From Pseudomonadota bacterium (GTDB lineage: Bacteria > Desulfobacterota > Binatia > Binatales > Binataceae): a stretch of 64,000 nt of DNA. The notes under the pieces are model-generated. The model had not been told where the DNA came from. It made no database searches and saw nothing but the letters and a program-made list of their open reading frames with translations. A program made the position numbers and the translations under genes. This document shows positions 33,918 through 42,577 of the stretch, piece by piece (positions within the stretch are counted from its first letter, which is position 1; every line of letters begins with the position of its first letter). The DNA lies in the NCBI GenBank assembly GCA_021325355.1, contig JAJPHI010000009.1, forward strand, positions 124,001 through 188,000. Direction: 5' to 3'.

Positions 33918-33954
33918 GCGCTGCGCAGAGCCAACAGTCGGCTCTGCGCAGTGC
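33918..33954. terminator. Hairpin between convergent genes
   Basis: Perfect 12-bp stem CTGCGCAGAGCC (33921-33932) with GGCTCTGCGCAG (33940-33951), 7-base loop, extendable to 15 bp with one G:T. It lies 17 bases after the exported-protein stop and just before the stop of the converging carboxymuconolactone-family gene. There is no real T-run on either side; probably a bidirectional, U-poor terminator. Confidence 0.6.
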
Positions 33955-33955
33955 G

Positions 33956-34513
33956 TCACGCGCTTTGAGGTTTCAGGCCGTCGAGGATATTGACCTTGCC
34001 GGCGAACTCGTCGAGGTCGACCTCGAGCGTTTCGAGGATGCTGGCGGTCTGGCGCCAGTGGCCGATGATGATCAGCAGCTCGACGATTTGAGCCGGCGTG
34101 AGATGGCGCTTGAGCGCTTCGAGCGTTTCACGCGAGGCCTTCACGTTCTGGTTGACCTCGTCGGTGAAACGCAGCACCAGACGGTCGAGATCGTCGAAGC
34201 ACGCGGCCGACTGCCAGTTTGCGATCGCGGCAATCTGCTCCTCCGTCACGCCCATCTGGCGGGCGGGTGGCAGATGCTGAGTCCACTCGTAGACTGACCC
34301 GCAGATCTTGGCGGTACGGAGGATCGCCAGTTCCCGGAGCCGCGGAGCGAGCGTGATTTGCGTCATCAGCGCGGTGCTCAGGCGGCTGCGCGCGGGAAAG
34401 AGCGTCTGCGCGTTGGCGGTCATGCGCTGGACATTGAGCACGAGCGGACGCTTCAGGAACTTGAGCACCTCCGGCGATGCATCCTTTTCATCGAGATACG
34501 GCAGCAATGCCAT
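33956..34513 (-). CDS. Carboxymuconolactone decarboxylase-family (AhpD-like) protein
   Basis: 185-residue all-helical protein of the CMD/AhpD-like fold. The core motif LRELAILRTAKICGSVYEWTQH has the Glu, single Cys and His of the subgroup lacking the AhpD CxxC pair, so peroxidase-recycling activity is not expected. FTDEVNQNVKAS and QIVELLIIIGHW are typical. ATG 34513 is picked because AGGAG lies six bases upstream (GTG 34516 is open too). It starts nine bases after the hydrolase stop, so the two form one operon. Confidence 0.82.
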   Translation of the reverse strand: MALLPYLDEKDASPEVLKFLKRPLVLNVQRMTANAQTLFPARSRLSTALMTQITLAPRLRELAILRTAKICGSVYEWTQHLPPARQMGVTEEQIAAIANWQSAACFDDLDRLVLRFTDEVNQNVKASRETLEALKRHLTPAQIVELLIIIGHWRQTASILETLEVDLDEFAGKVNILDGLKPQSA

Positions 34514-34522
34514 CACTTTCTC

Positions 34523-35389
34523 CTAACTCAACTGGGTGTGAACAAAATCAATGATGCGGTCAAGCGCGGCCCGGGACGCGGGCGCTTCGGGCTTGCGCAC
34601 GATAAATCCTTCGGCGACATCGGGGTACATCGCGAGGTCGATCATGCCGCCAATTTTCCGATAACCGCTGATGAAGCGATCGAGATGGGGCCGAGGATGG
34701 GCGATGTCGCGCTCGCCCTGCACGCAGAGCACGGGCGGCGTTTCGGCGCGCTCGCCGCGCTCGAGGGCCATCGTCGGGTTCCCTTCGGCCATTTCGGCCT
34801 CGTCCTTCCAATACTTGTCGTGGAGCGGAAGAACGAGATCGACGAGTTCCGGATAGGGTTTGCCGGAGGCTTTGAGCTCCTTCGCGTAGCGGTACCGCCC
34901 CAGCGGATCGATTACCGGCCACAGCATCACGACACATCTGACGGTCGCGTCGAGCTGCGGTCCTTCTGGCAGCGGCAGCGACGCGTAACGCGGATCGCGG
35001 GGACGCATCGCGGCCAGCATCGCCTGATGGCCGCCGCTCGAACTACCCATCAGGCCGAGGCGTTCGGCGCTACCGTTGAGCTCGGCCGCGCGACTCTTGG
35101 CCCAGCGGATGCCGAAATTGATGTCGATCATCGATCCCGGATATTTGGCGTCGGGCGGCATGCGAAAATCGAGCGCGACGACCACGACGCCGCTCCGCGC
35201 GAGCGCTTCGTTGACGATTTTGTCGTGCGTGCGATCCATCAGGCACCAGGCGCCGCCGTGAATCTCGACGATGATCGGAAACGGACCTGTGCCGCGCGGC
35301 CGAAACAGACGCGCCAGCAGCGGCTTATCACCGTGCCGCAGATACTCGACATCGGAAATCTCGATTTCGTGATTGGCCCTCGCCGTCAT
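34523..35389 (-). CDS. Alpha/beta hydrolase (esterase/lipase-like)
   Basis: 288-residue alpha/beta hydrolase of the hormone-sensitive-lipase-like group: oxyanion motif VEIHGGAWC, nucleophile elbow GLMGSSSGGHQA, an acid residue in the VQGERDIAHPRPH segment and a late His/Asp region around YPDVAEGF. The last catalytic His is not obvious in that final segment, so the triad should be checked by alignment. ATG 35389 has GGAGGG nine to twelve bases upstream. Operon with the downstream CMD-family gene; divergent from a single-hotdog gene across 96 bp. Confidence 0.8.
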   Translation of the reverse strand: MTARANHEIEISDVEYLRHGDKPLLARLFRPRGTGPFPIIVEIHGGAWCLMDRTHDKIVNEALARSGVVVVALDFRMPPDAKYPGSMIDINFGIRWAKSRAAELNGSAERLGLMGSSSGGHQAMLAAMRPRDPRYASLPLPEGPQLDATVRCVVMLWPVIDPLGRYRYAKELKASGKPYPELVDLVLPLHDKYWKDEAEMAEGNPTMALERGERAETPPVLCVQGERDIAHPRPHLDRFISGYRKIGGMIDLAMYPDVAEGFIVRKPEAPASRAALDRIIDFVHTQLS

Positions 35390-35433
35390 GATTCGCCCTC
35401 CTCGTCGGAGCCCGGTGTTTCCGCTAGGCTGCG

Positions 35434-35456
35434 CTTGACGCGGCGCAGCCGTCAAG
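35434..35456. promoter_or_regulatory. Palindrome carrying opposed -35-like sites
   Basis: CTTGACG (35434-35440), 9 bases, CGTCAAG (35450-35456), between two divergent genes. Each arm holds TTGACG facing its own gene, so it may be two overlapping -35 boxes or an operator; the matching -10 boxes are poor (GATAGA at 35465-35470 on +). Confidence 0.4.
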
Positions 35457-35485
35457 GACGACGCGATAGATCGGAAGAATCAGGG

Positions 35486-35917
35486 ATGGCGGAACTGGAT
35501 TCGCAGGTGATCGGCAAAGTCTTCGAGGTTGCCAAAGCGGTGACCGTAACCGGTGAAATGATCGCGGCGTTCTGTGCGGCGACGGGGGCGACGGTCACCT
35601 ATGCAGCGGATGGCCGCGCGATCGCGCCGCTCTCGATTTCCGGAAGCTTTCGCGCGGCTGAGGATATTTTTGACTATCTGCCGAAGTTCGAGCGTCGGCT
35701 GCTGGCGTCGATGGAGCTCGATTTCATCGAGACGATTTTTGCGGGCGACGAAATCCGCGTGGCCTCAGCGGTGGTGGACACCTACGAAAAGACTGGCCGC
35801 AGCGGGCCGTTGCGGTTCACGGTCATTCGCACGACCCTCACCAACCAGCACGGGCGGGTGGTGACGCGCATCGATCAGCGCTTCACCAGCCGCCCGGCCG
35901 TCGCGCCGCCTAACTAG
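35486..35917 (+). CDS. Single-hotdog MaoC/FAS1-like dehydratase domain protein
   Basis: 143-residue protein with one hotdog domain similar to the N-terminal half of FAS1-type/MaoC dehydratases (VTGEMIAAFCAATGATVTY, PLSISGSF, LLASMELDFIETIFAGDEIRV). It lacks the C-terminal MaoC half and the Asp-x4-His hydratase motif. In mycobacterial HadA/HadB-type pairs, such a subunit works with a separate MaoC partner; no partner is adjacent here. ATG 35486 is preceded by GGAAG. The stop is one base from the stop of the converging CoA-transferase gene. Confidence 0.7.
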   Translation: MAELDSQVIGKVFEVAKAVTVTGEMIAAFCAATGATVTYAADGRAIAPLSISGSFRAAEDIFDYLPKFERRLLASMELDFIETIFAGDEIRVASAVVDTYEKTGRSGPLRFTVIRTTLTNQHGRVVTRIDQRFTSRPAVAPPN

Positions 35918-35918
35918 G

Positions 35919-37124
35919 CTAGAGGGTCATCGCCGCGCCGGATTTGATGAGCGCGTCGATCTCCTTATCCGAGTAGCCAATCTCACGCAGAACCTCGCGC
36001 GAGTGTTCGCCGATTGCGGGCGCGCGATGGGGCCGGCGCTTCTCGACGCCGGAGATGAACACCGGGCTGTTGACGGTTTCGAGCGTGCCGTCGTCGAGTC
36101 TGACGATCGCTCCCGACGCGCGCATCTGCGGGTCAAGCACCACGTCGTCGAGCTTCGGCAGCGGCGCGAACTTGATGTCGTTGGCGCGAAAGAGTTGGCG
36201 CCATTCGGCAAAGGGCCGCGACTCGAACTGCGACTGCAGGATTGCATAGAGCGCGGCGGCGTTCTCGCCGCGCGCCGCATTGGTCGAAAACAGATCGCCC
36301 GTGGCCAGGTCCGGCTGCCCGAAGGCGGCGCACAGACGCGGGAACTCGTTATCGGGATCGATCAGGACCAGCAGAAACATTTTCTGATCCGCGGTCAGGT
36401 AGACGGCGGTCAGCGGGTTGGGCGGATGCTTGCCTTCGCCGCGCGTGGGAAAGACGGCGTTGCAGAATTTGGCCTGCAGATCGCAGGCGTTCGCCCACGC
36501 CCCGCTGGCCATCAGCGAGGTCGTGACGCGCATCCCCTTGCCGGTCCGCTCGCGCCGATAGAGCCCGAGCATGATCGCGCCGAACAGCGACATCGAGGTG
36601 GGATGGTCGCCCATTCCGGGTCGCGGCGCGCTGGGGGTGCCGTCGAGCCCGGTGACGCTGGTCATCAGACCTGAACGCGCCCAATAGGCGAGCGCGTCGA
36701 AAGCCGGATCGTCGCAGTCCTCGCCGGCATCCCCATAGCCGGTCAGATGAGCATAGATGAGACGCGGGTTGACGGCGCTCAGATCTTCATAGTGGAGCGA
36801 GAACCTGGTCAGGAGCTGCCGCTGGTAGTTGGTGACGAAGACGTCGGCGCTTTTGACCAGGCGGATCAGCGCGTCGCGACCCTCCGGGCGCGCGAGATCG
36901 AGCGCGACGCTGCGCTTGTTGCGATTGGTCAGCACCCAGCACCAGTCGATTTCCGCGTGTGCGGTACCGGGCAGGCGCGAAAAGAGCCGCCAGAGGTCGC
37001 CGCCGCCAGGCCGCTCGATCTTGATAACATCGGCGCCGAAGTCGGACATCACGGTGGCTGCCGCAGGTCCGGCGACGTAGGTTCCGCAATCGATAACTCG
37101 AATTCCCGCAAGCGCGTTATCCAT
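35919..37124 (-). CDS. Class III (FRC-family) acyl-CoA transferase
   Basis: About 401 residues, family III CoA-transferase (formyl-CoA transferase, CaiB, BaiF). Marks: GIRVIDCGTYVAGPAAATVMS at the N-terminus, ADVIKIERPGGGD, and the catalytic Asp in PGMGDHPTSM, equivalent to Asp169 of oxalobacter Frc. It swaps CoA between carboxylic acids; the substrate pair is not deducible. ATG 37124 gets a GGGGA site seven bases upstream; ATG 37130 is also open. An oxalyl-CoA pathway lies 21 kb away, but family III enzymes are so varied that a Frc role is only a possibility. Confidence 0.87.
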   Translation of the reverse strand: MDNALAGIRVIDCGTYVAGPAAATVMSDFGADVIKIERPGGGDLWRLFSRLPGTAHAEIDWCWVLTNRNKRSVALDLARPEGRDALIRLVKSADVFVTNYQRQLLTRFSLHYEDLSAVNPRLIYAHLTGYGDAGEDCDDPAFDALAYWARSGLMTSVTGLDGTPSAPRPGMGDHPTSMSLFGAIMLGLYRRERTGKGMRVTTSLMASGAWANACDLQAKFCNAVFPTRGEGKHPPNPLTAVYLTADQKMFLLVLIDPDNEFPRLCAAFGQPDLATGDLFSTNAARGENAAALYAILQSQFESRPFAEWRQLFRANDIKFAPLPKLDDVVLDPQMRASGAIVRLDDGTLETVNSPVFISGVEKRRPHRAPAIGEHSREVLREIGYSDKEIDALIKSGAAMTL

Positions 37125-37158
37125 AATCATGTCCCCATGTTCTGAACCGCGTTGTCCT

Positions 37159-38613
37159 TTATTCGGCGGCGGTGGCCTCGGTCAGACGGGCCGCCGCCTG
37201 CAAGGACGCCGGATGGCCGCTGACTTCAGCGCCGGCATGATGCTCCAGCGGAACAAAGAAGGCGACCGAGCAGAGCGAAATCAAGCCGATCACAATGAAG
37301 GCGGCGGAGAAATCACTCGCGGCCACCGTGGTGGCGCCGCGAAAGACCAGTCCCAGATGAAGCACGATCGCCGCGACGGTCACGCCGAGGCTGAAGAACA
37401 ACTGCTGCGCCATGCTCGACAGCGTGCTCGCGCTGCTCATCATCGCCTGCGAGACGTCGGCGTACGCGATCGTGTTGAGACAGGTGAACTGCAGCGAGCG
37501 AAAGAAGCCGCCGGTCAGCAAAGTCGCGATGATAAACAAGAACGGCACGCCCGGATGAAAGAGCGCGTAGGCCATCAGCAGAATCGCGCTGATGACGCCG
37601 TTGCCGACGAGTACGCGGCGGAAGCCGAAGCGGCGCACGATAGGGCCGACGGTGAATTTCATCGTCAGCGCGCCCACCGCGCTGGTGAACGTGACCAGGC
37701 CCGAGGCGAACGGCGTCAGGCCGAAGACCAACTGCAGCAGCATCGCGAGCAGGAACGGCAGCGCGCCAATCCCCATCCGCGACAAACCGCCGCCGAGGAC
37801 CGAGGCGGCAAAGGTCGGGATTTTCATCAGGGAAACTTCGACAATCGGGTACCTGACGCGGCTCGCGTGGCGCACGTAGGCGACGCTGCAGAGCGTGCCA
37901 CCGGCAATCAGGGCGAAGACCAGGTAACCCGGGATCATATTGCGGCCGACCGTCTCGAAGCCGAACACCAGACCGGCGAGACCGATCCCCGTCAGCACGA
38001 AGCCGAGCGTATCGAACGGCGTGCTCTCGGTTTCGCGGATATTCGGGATATAGAGGGTGGTGAGGATAAGGCCGACGATCGCGATCGGCACATTCATGAA
38101 GAAGATCCAGCGCCACGAGCTATAGGTCACGATAAATCCGCCGATCGGCGGTCCCAGCACCGGTCCGAGCACCGCCGGGATGGTAAGATACGACATGGCA
38201 TCAACCAGGCCGGATTTCGGCACGATGCGCAGCACCACCAGCCTTCCCACGGGCACCATCAGCGCGCCGCCGAAACCCTGCGCGATACGCGCGGCGACCA
38301 GCTCGGGCAGCGTTCGCGACAAGCCGCAGAAAATCGAACCGATCGTGAAGATCGCGATAGCCGTGCGAAACACCGAGCGCGCGCCGAAGCGATCGCCCAC
38401 CCAGCCGCTCAGCGGAATGAACACGGCGAGGCTCAACGGATAGGAGGTGATCGCGAGGTTCAGCTTGATCGGATGCTCGTGCATCGAAGTCGCGATCACC
38501 GGCAAGGCGGTCGCGATAACGGTCGAATCGAGCGTCTGCATCAGCAGCGCACATCCGACAATCGTGGGAACCAGGACGTTGGCGCGTCGGGCTGAGAGGT
38601 GTTCGATTTCCAT
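37159..38613 (-). CDS. MFS drug exporter, DHA2 (14-TM) family
   Basis: 484-residue EmrB/QacA-type major facilitator with 14 predicted helices. The N-terminal ALLMQTLDSTVIATALPVIA is the DHA2 signature, followed by the A-like loop GDRFGARSVFRTAI, motif RIAQGFGGALMVPVGRLVV and motif C VLGPVLGPPIGGFIV. Proton-driven export of hydrophobic or cationic compounds is expected. No EmrA-like membrane-fusion protein is beside it. On the same strand between a second MFS transporter (126 bp upstream) and the CoA-transferase (34 bp downstream). Confidence 0.88.
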   Translation of the reverse strand: MEIEHLSARRANVLVPTIVGCALLMQTLDSTVIATALPVIATSMHEHPIKLNLAITSYPLSLAVFIPLSGWVGDRFGARSVFRTAIAIFTIGSIFCGLSRTLPELVAARIAQGFGGALMVPVGRLVVLRIVPKSGLVDAMSYLTIPAVLGPVLGPPIGGFIVTYSSWRWIFFMNVPIAIVGLILTTLYIPNIRETESTPFDTLGFVLTGIGLAGLVFGFETVGRNMIPGYLVFALIAGGTLCSVAYVRHASRVRYPIVEVSLMKIPTFAASVLGGGLSRMGIGALPFLLAMLLQLVFGLTPFASGLVTFTSAVGALTMKFTVGPIVRRFGFRRVLVGNGVISAILLMAYALFHPGVPFLFIIATLLTGGFFRSLQFTCLNTIAYADVSQAMMSSASTLSSMAQQLFFSLGVTVAAIVLHLGLVFRGATTVAASDFSAAFIVIGLISLCSVAFFVPLEHHAGAEVSGHPASLQAAARLTEATAAE

Positions 38614-38739
38614 CCGCTGGCGAAAGTGCGATTCAGTCGAGCAGGGGCGCCGCAGCGCGGCTGCTTCGCTTAAGTATGGCGCATCGGGGGCGTGATGCGA
38701 AAGTCTTTTGGCCGTCGGCGATCGTTGACGGAGTCCTCG

Positions 38740-40005
38740 CTAGACCTGCTGCTCGATTGGCTCGGCCAGCACGATCGACTGCTGGACGGCGCCGCCGCTC
38801 TCACGCAGACGGAGGCTCAGGGCAAAACCGAGCGCCGGCAGTGCGGCCAGCAGAAAGAGCGTTCGCACGAGGCCATAGTGATCGGCGATGGCGCCAAAAA
38901 TGGGCATGGCGAGTCCGCCGATCGTCATCGAAAGGCCGAGCGTGACGCCGGCCGCGAGACCGACCCGATTGGGCAGGTACTCCTGCGCCATCACGACCAC
39001 CACGCTATTGGAAAGGGCGAGCGTGCCGCCGATCGGGACCAGCAGCAACATCGCGAGCGGGCGGCTGACGCTTGCGAGAAACAACAGCATCAAGGGAACC
39101 ACGGCCGCCAGCGAAACCACGATTACGATGCGACGGCCGTAAATGTCGGCGAGGCGACCGCCGACCAACGTGCCGATCGCAACCGCTATCAGCATCACGG
39201 TGAGCGCGTAGGCGGCGCCGGCTTTGGTGCCGGCCAGAACATGAATCCAGTAGAGCGGGATAAAGGTATTGAGTCCGAAGAAGACGATCGAGCGGAAGTT
39301 GACGACGGCGCTCAAGCGGATGAAGTCGGCCCAGTGCTCGGGCGCAGCGGTATCAACGTGCGGCCCGGATGGCAGTGTGGCGCGCGGCGCGACGGCAAGG
39401 CGCGGCAAGCGGCGCCAGACGATCGCGCCCATCAGGGTTACAGGCAGCGCGAGGATCAATGCGCCGCGCGTGCCGCAGGCGAGCAGCGTCGGCGTTATCA
39501 GCAGGGGACCGATGGCGAACCCGAACATCCCGCCGACGGTGAACAGGCTCATCGTGGTGGCCTGGCGCGGCCCGCTCAAGTAACGCACCCGGCGCGCCGC
39601 CTCCGGATGAAAGGCCGAGATGCCGATACCGCTCAGTGCGATGACCGCAAAAATCGTCCAGTAGCCGGGCGCGATCCCGCTTAACGCGACCCCGATTCCG
39701 GCGAGGATCAAACCAAGCGGGATCAACCACGGCGAGGGGCGGCTGTCGGCCATCATCCCGAACAACGGCTGCATCACCGAGGCCGAGAGCGTCTGCGCGA
39801 GCATCAGGCCGGCGGCAGCCGCATAGCTAAGATGGTCCGCAGCGATAAAAAACGGCAGCATCGCCGGGACCACGCCCTGATTGACGTCGTCCGTCAGATG
39901 CGCCGCCGAAAGCAGCGCGACCGCCTTGTAATCGACCGCTTCCTCGCCGCGCGCAACGGGCGGAGCAGTCGCTGCCCCGGCGTCAGCGATCGACGTTGAA
40001 GCCAC
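38740..40005 (-). CDS. MFS transporter, fosmidomycin-resistance (Fsr)-like
   Basis: About 421 residues, 12 membrane helices. The opening VALLSAAHLTDDVNQGVVPAM with LPFF, plus GIGISAFHPEAARRVRYLSG, matches the Fsr family of major facilitators (the HPE segment is diagnostic). Fsr exports fosmidomycin in E. coli; here the natural substrate is unknown. The GTG at 40005 has GGAG four bases upstream and overlaps the end of the dioxygenase gene by 23 bases, giving translational coupling. The first 25 residues are non-conserved. Confidence 0.82.
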   Translation of the reverse strand: MASTSIADAGAATAPPVARGEEAVDYKAVALLSAAHLTDDVNQGVVPAMLPFFIAADHLSYAAAAGLMLAQTLSASVMQPLFGMMADSRPSPWLIPLGLILAGIGVALSGIAPGYWTIFAVIALSGIGISAFHPEAARRVRYLSGPRQATTMSLFTVGGMFGFAIGPLLITPTLLACGTRGALILALPVTLMGAIVWRRLPRLAVAPRATLPSGPHVDTAAPEHWADFIRLSAVVNFRSIVFFGLNTFIPLYWIHVLAGTKAGAAYALTVMLIAVAIGTLVGGRLADIYGRRIVIVVSLAAVVPLMLLFLASVSRPLAMLLLVPIGGTLALSNSVVVVMAQEYLPNRVGLAAGVTLGLSMTIGGLAMPIFGAIADHYGLVRTLFLLAALPALGFALSLRLRESGGAVQQSIVLAEPIEQQV

Positions 40006-40870
40006 CGGACTCCGGCTGATGACCCCAGATGTCCTCGGTGTAGTATTCGGACTGATAGGTCGCGGGACGTCCACCCCATCCGTACTCGATCATCCAGCCG
40101 GACGGATTGCGCAGATAAAACGAGAACATGTGATCGTTCGAGTGCTTGCCGGGCGCGACCGTCACCGGGACCTTGTTCTTCCGCACGATATCGTAGGTCA
40201 GACCGACATCGTCGAAGTTCTCGACCTCGAGCATCAGATGATTGATTCGTCTCTGCTGCGGTCCGACGCCGAAGGCGATCGTGTGATCGCGATCGTTGCA
40301 GTGCATGAAAACCGGAGACACGACGCGGTTGCCCATCCGGATGCGGTATTCGACGCCGCCGCGCATACCCAGGGCAACATAGAAGAGCCGCGCCGCACCG
40401 GGGTCATCCTGGCGCACGATGGTGTGCCCCATGCCGCCGCTGCCGGTCTTGAAGCGCCCGTGCATCCGGCGTCCCGGATGGAACGGTTTCGAGGCCTGGA
40501 TTTCCGGACCGTGGAAGATCTCAATCGGATTACCACCGGGATCGGTCAGCTTCATGACCTGCAGCACGCGGCGCTCGAGCGCTTCATCGTCGGAGCCGAC
40601 GCGAAACTTAATACCGGCAGCTTCGAGCTGATGCTGCATCTCGCCAAATTCGTCGGGACCGGCAACCCGCAGTCCGAGATATTCGAGATCGTCGGACCCA
40701 TTGGCGTGCAAGACGAGTCGATGGTGCCAGTAATCGGTGCGCAGATAGCAGCGATCCGGCTCACCGTCGCTCGCCAGCTCCATCCCGAGAATCTCGGTCG
40801 CGAACTGCTTCCATTCGTCAGGCTTCGCGACGCCGATTCCCATGTAGCCAAGCTCCGTGACAGCCACCAT
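39983..40870 (-). CDS. Extradiol (type I) ring-cleavage dioxygenase, BphC/HsaC-like
   Basis: 295-residue vicinal-oxygen-chelate protein with two repeats. The C-terminal half carries the full Fe(II) site, His149 (GGMGHT), His211 (RINHLML) and Glu262 (WMIEYG), plus second-sphere His196, His243 and Tyr252, at positions nearly identical to Burkholderia BphC (146/210/260; 195/241/250). So it should cleave a catecholic ring next to the hydroxyls with O2. Substrate (biaryl, steroid catechol, other) cannot be decided; no BphD-like hydrolase is in the operon. GGAGGA precedes the ATG. It overlaps the downstream MFS gene and follows the kinase-like gene by 29 bp. Confidence 0.9.
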   Translation of the reverse strand: MVAVTELGYMGIGVAKPDEWKQFATEILGMELASDGEPDRCYLRTDYWHHRLVLHANGSDDLEYLGLRVAGPDEFGEMQHQLEAAGIKFRVGSDDEALERRVLQVMKLTDPGGNPIEIFHGPEIQASKPFHPGRRMHGRFKTGSGGMGHTIVRQDDPGAARLFYVALGMRGGVEYRIRMGNRVVSPVFMHCNDRDHTIAFGVGPQQRRINHLMLEVENFDDVGLTYDIVRKNKVPVTVAPGKHSNDHMFSFYLRNPSGWMIEYGWGGRPATYQSEYYTEDIWGHQPESGGFNVDR

Positions 40871-40899
40871 CGTCGATTCCTCCCTCGGACGATCAGGTC

Positions 40900-41901
40900 T
40901 TAGCCGAGCAGTTCCAGGCCGCGCTCGAACATCCGCGGCGCGGACAGGGCGATCTCCTCCCAATGGGGATCATCGCGCTTACCCCGCCGATGCAGCATCA
41001 GGTTAAAGCAGGTAATCACGCCAAACCGATAACCGGCGAAACTGCGAAACCATCGCACTTCATCGGCGCTGACTGCAAACGGCACGCTCGCGGCGTAGGT
41101 CTCGAAGATTTCCTCCGGAGTCAGCGGTCGGACGCGATCGTCGGTTTCAATCCAACTGTGCGCATCGGCAAAGAAGCTCACCCAGCCGAGGTCGATGAGG
41201 GTCGGGCCGATGGAGGCGATTTCCCAATCGATTACCGCTATGGGTTTTTCCTCATCATAGAGAATGTTGGCGAACTGAAAATCACCATGAACGCAGCCGA
41301 TCCGCGAATTTGTCGGAAGCGTCGCGCGCAGCCGTTCGCGCAGTTCCGGGGCGCGCGCCACGACGGCCGGATCGAGCGTCGGCCGATCGAGCAGATGGTC
41401 CAGCCGTGCAAGTTCTTCGGCGAGCGATTGCGGATCGCCGAAAGCATCACGGCGCGGCTCCCACGGCAGTTGATGGAGCGCCGCCAGCGTCGCGATACCG
41501 CGGCGTCCGAGGATCTTCATGCGGTCGGCGTCGAACGGCGCGTCGCTCAGCTTGACGCCCTCGAGAAACTCGACCACGAAATAGGGTCGGCCGAAGTATT
41601 CAGGTTCGTCGCCGGACCACAGGACGCGCGGTACGGGAACGGCGGTGCCGCGCAATGATTCCATAATCCGCGCCTGGCGCACGATGTCCGCCGGTCCGGC
41701 AATCTTCACGCCTGGCGGCGCAAGGCGCAAAACCAGCTTCTGCTTCGGTAGTGCGGCAGAGCGGGCGAGCTCGAAACTGTAACTGAAGCCGGCGTGACCG
41801 GGCAGCGGCTCGAGCGCGCTAACCGCTGCGTGCTGATCGCCCGTGCGCGCGCGGACAAGACGGGTAAGCTGGTTGAGAACCTCGGTGGCGGCAGCGTCCA
41901 T
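40900..41901 (-). CDS. Aminoglycoside-phosphotransferase-fold (APH family) kinase-like protein
   Basis: 333-residue small-molecule kinase-fold protein of the ACAD10/phosphotransferase group. The catalytic loop is CVHGDFQFANILYDEE (HGDxxxxN) and the metal-binding Asp is in IAVIDWEIASIG. PYFVVEFLEGVKL is the hinge region. In many bacteria these genes sit in acyl-CoA catabolism clusters; the phosphorylated substrate is unknown, and antibiotic resistance should not be inferred. ATG 41901 is chosen over TTG 41922. First clear member of a minus-strand run with the dioxygenase and MFS genes. Confidence 0.85.
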   Translation of the reverse strand: MDAAATEVLNQLTRLVRARTGDQHAAVSALEPLPGHAGFSYSFELARSAALPKQKLVLRLAPPGVKIAGPADIVRQARIMESLRGTAVPVPRVLWSGDEPEYFGRPYFVVEFLEGVKLSDAPFDADRMKILGRRGIATLAALHQLPWEPRRDAFGDPQSLAEELARLDHLLDRPTLDPAVVARAPELRERLRATLPTNSRIGCVHGDFQFANILYDEEKPIAVIDWEIASIGPTLIDLGWVSFFADAHSWIETDDRVRPLTPEEIFETYAASVPFAVSADEVRWFRSFAGYRFGVITCFNLMLHRRGKRDDPHWEEIALSAPRMFERGLELLG

Positions 41902-41933
41902 CACGCTAATCCGCCACACCAACTCCGTTCAGG

Positions 41934-42551
41934 TCAATAGAACCAGCGGTCCTTTTCCCAGGAAAAGATTTCGAGCGTGTTCGTCGTGCGCATCAGTTGC
42001 GGATGAGCTTCGGCGTCGGCCGGAGTCTTACCGGCGAGATAGTAGTCGCGTTCCTCGTAAACCACCTTGCCGAGCGGCACCCCTTCCTCGGATTCCTTGG
42101 CCTTGCATCCGAGGATCTTGCCGTAACCGACGTAGGTCGCGGTCGCATAGCCCTGCTTCTGCTGCCACTGCAGATGGGCGAGGTTGTTGACCTCGCGATC
42201 GTGCAGCATGCGTTGCCATTCGCCACAGAAGGACGGCAGCGCGGCTACCGCCTGGTTCCATTTTTTCTTCAGGGCGGCAGTGAGATGGGCAACGCGCTCT
42301 TTGGTCGTCTGATCATCGGGATCCACCACCGGTGAAGCAGCATCGGCGGCCGGCGAAGTCGCGGCGGCGGTGCCGGATTGGGCACCTGGGTTCGCAGCCG
42401 CTGCGCCGCTCTTCATGACGGTGGCGGAGGCCAGGAGGTTGGCGGACGCATCGTGCGTCTGAGCGTGAGTTTGTGGCGCGAGCACCATCGCTGCGGCAAA
42501 CAGCAGGGTACCTGTTCCGAGATATCGCCCCAGCACAATCACCCTCTTCAT
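41934..42551 (-). CDS. Exported protein of unknown function
   Basis: 205 residues: a signal peptide (1-30; LGTGTLLFAAAMVLAPQTHA), an Ala/Ser/Pro-rich low-complexity linker to about residue 75, then a conserved-looking 130-residue domain with two cysteines (SFCGEW; ILGCKAK) and many aromatics (YATATYVGYGKIL, VVYEERDYYLAG, FSWEKDRWFY at the very end). I do not recognise the family. It starts 27 bases downstream of the ompA terminator hairpin, with GGGGA as ribosome site, so it probably has its own promoter or depends on readthrough. The kinase-like gene follows after 32 bp. Confidence 0.68.
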   Translation of the reverse strand: MKRVIVLGRYLGTGTLLFAAAMVLAPQTHAQTHDASANLLASATVMKSGAAAANPGAQSGTAAATSPAADAASPVVDPDDQTTKERVAHLTAALKKKWNQAVAALPSFCGEWQRMLHDREVNNLAHLQWQQKQGYATATYVGYGKILGCKAKESEEGVPLGKVVYEERDYYLAGKTPADAEAHPQLMRTTNTLEIFSWEKDRWFY

Positions 42552-42577
42552 AACGTCCCCACGGAGCAGCAGTTCGA

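Noticed and set aside
34358-35485. Long upstream extension of the single-hotdog gene
   Set aside because: It runs antisense to the alpha/beta hydrolase; similarity to the hotdog family begins only after the ATG at 35486.
35919-37124. Formyl-CoA:oxalate CoA-transferase (frc) assignment
   Set aside because: Only family-level motifs are present and it is 21 kb from oxc in a different operon; kept as a general class III CoA-transferase.
37129-38595. Open frame of 488 codons on the plus strand opposite the DHA2 transporter
   Set aside because: Very charged, low-complexity translation (many Glu, Arg, His, Gln); it mirrors the codon pattern of the membrane protein on the other strand.
40900-41901. 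Antibiotic (aminoglycoside) resistance kinase
   Set aside because: The fold and HGDxxxxN motif are shared by many metabolic kinases; the context is acyl/aromatic metabolism and no resistance-gene-specific motif is visible.
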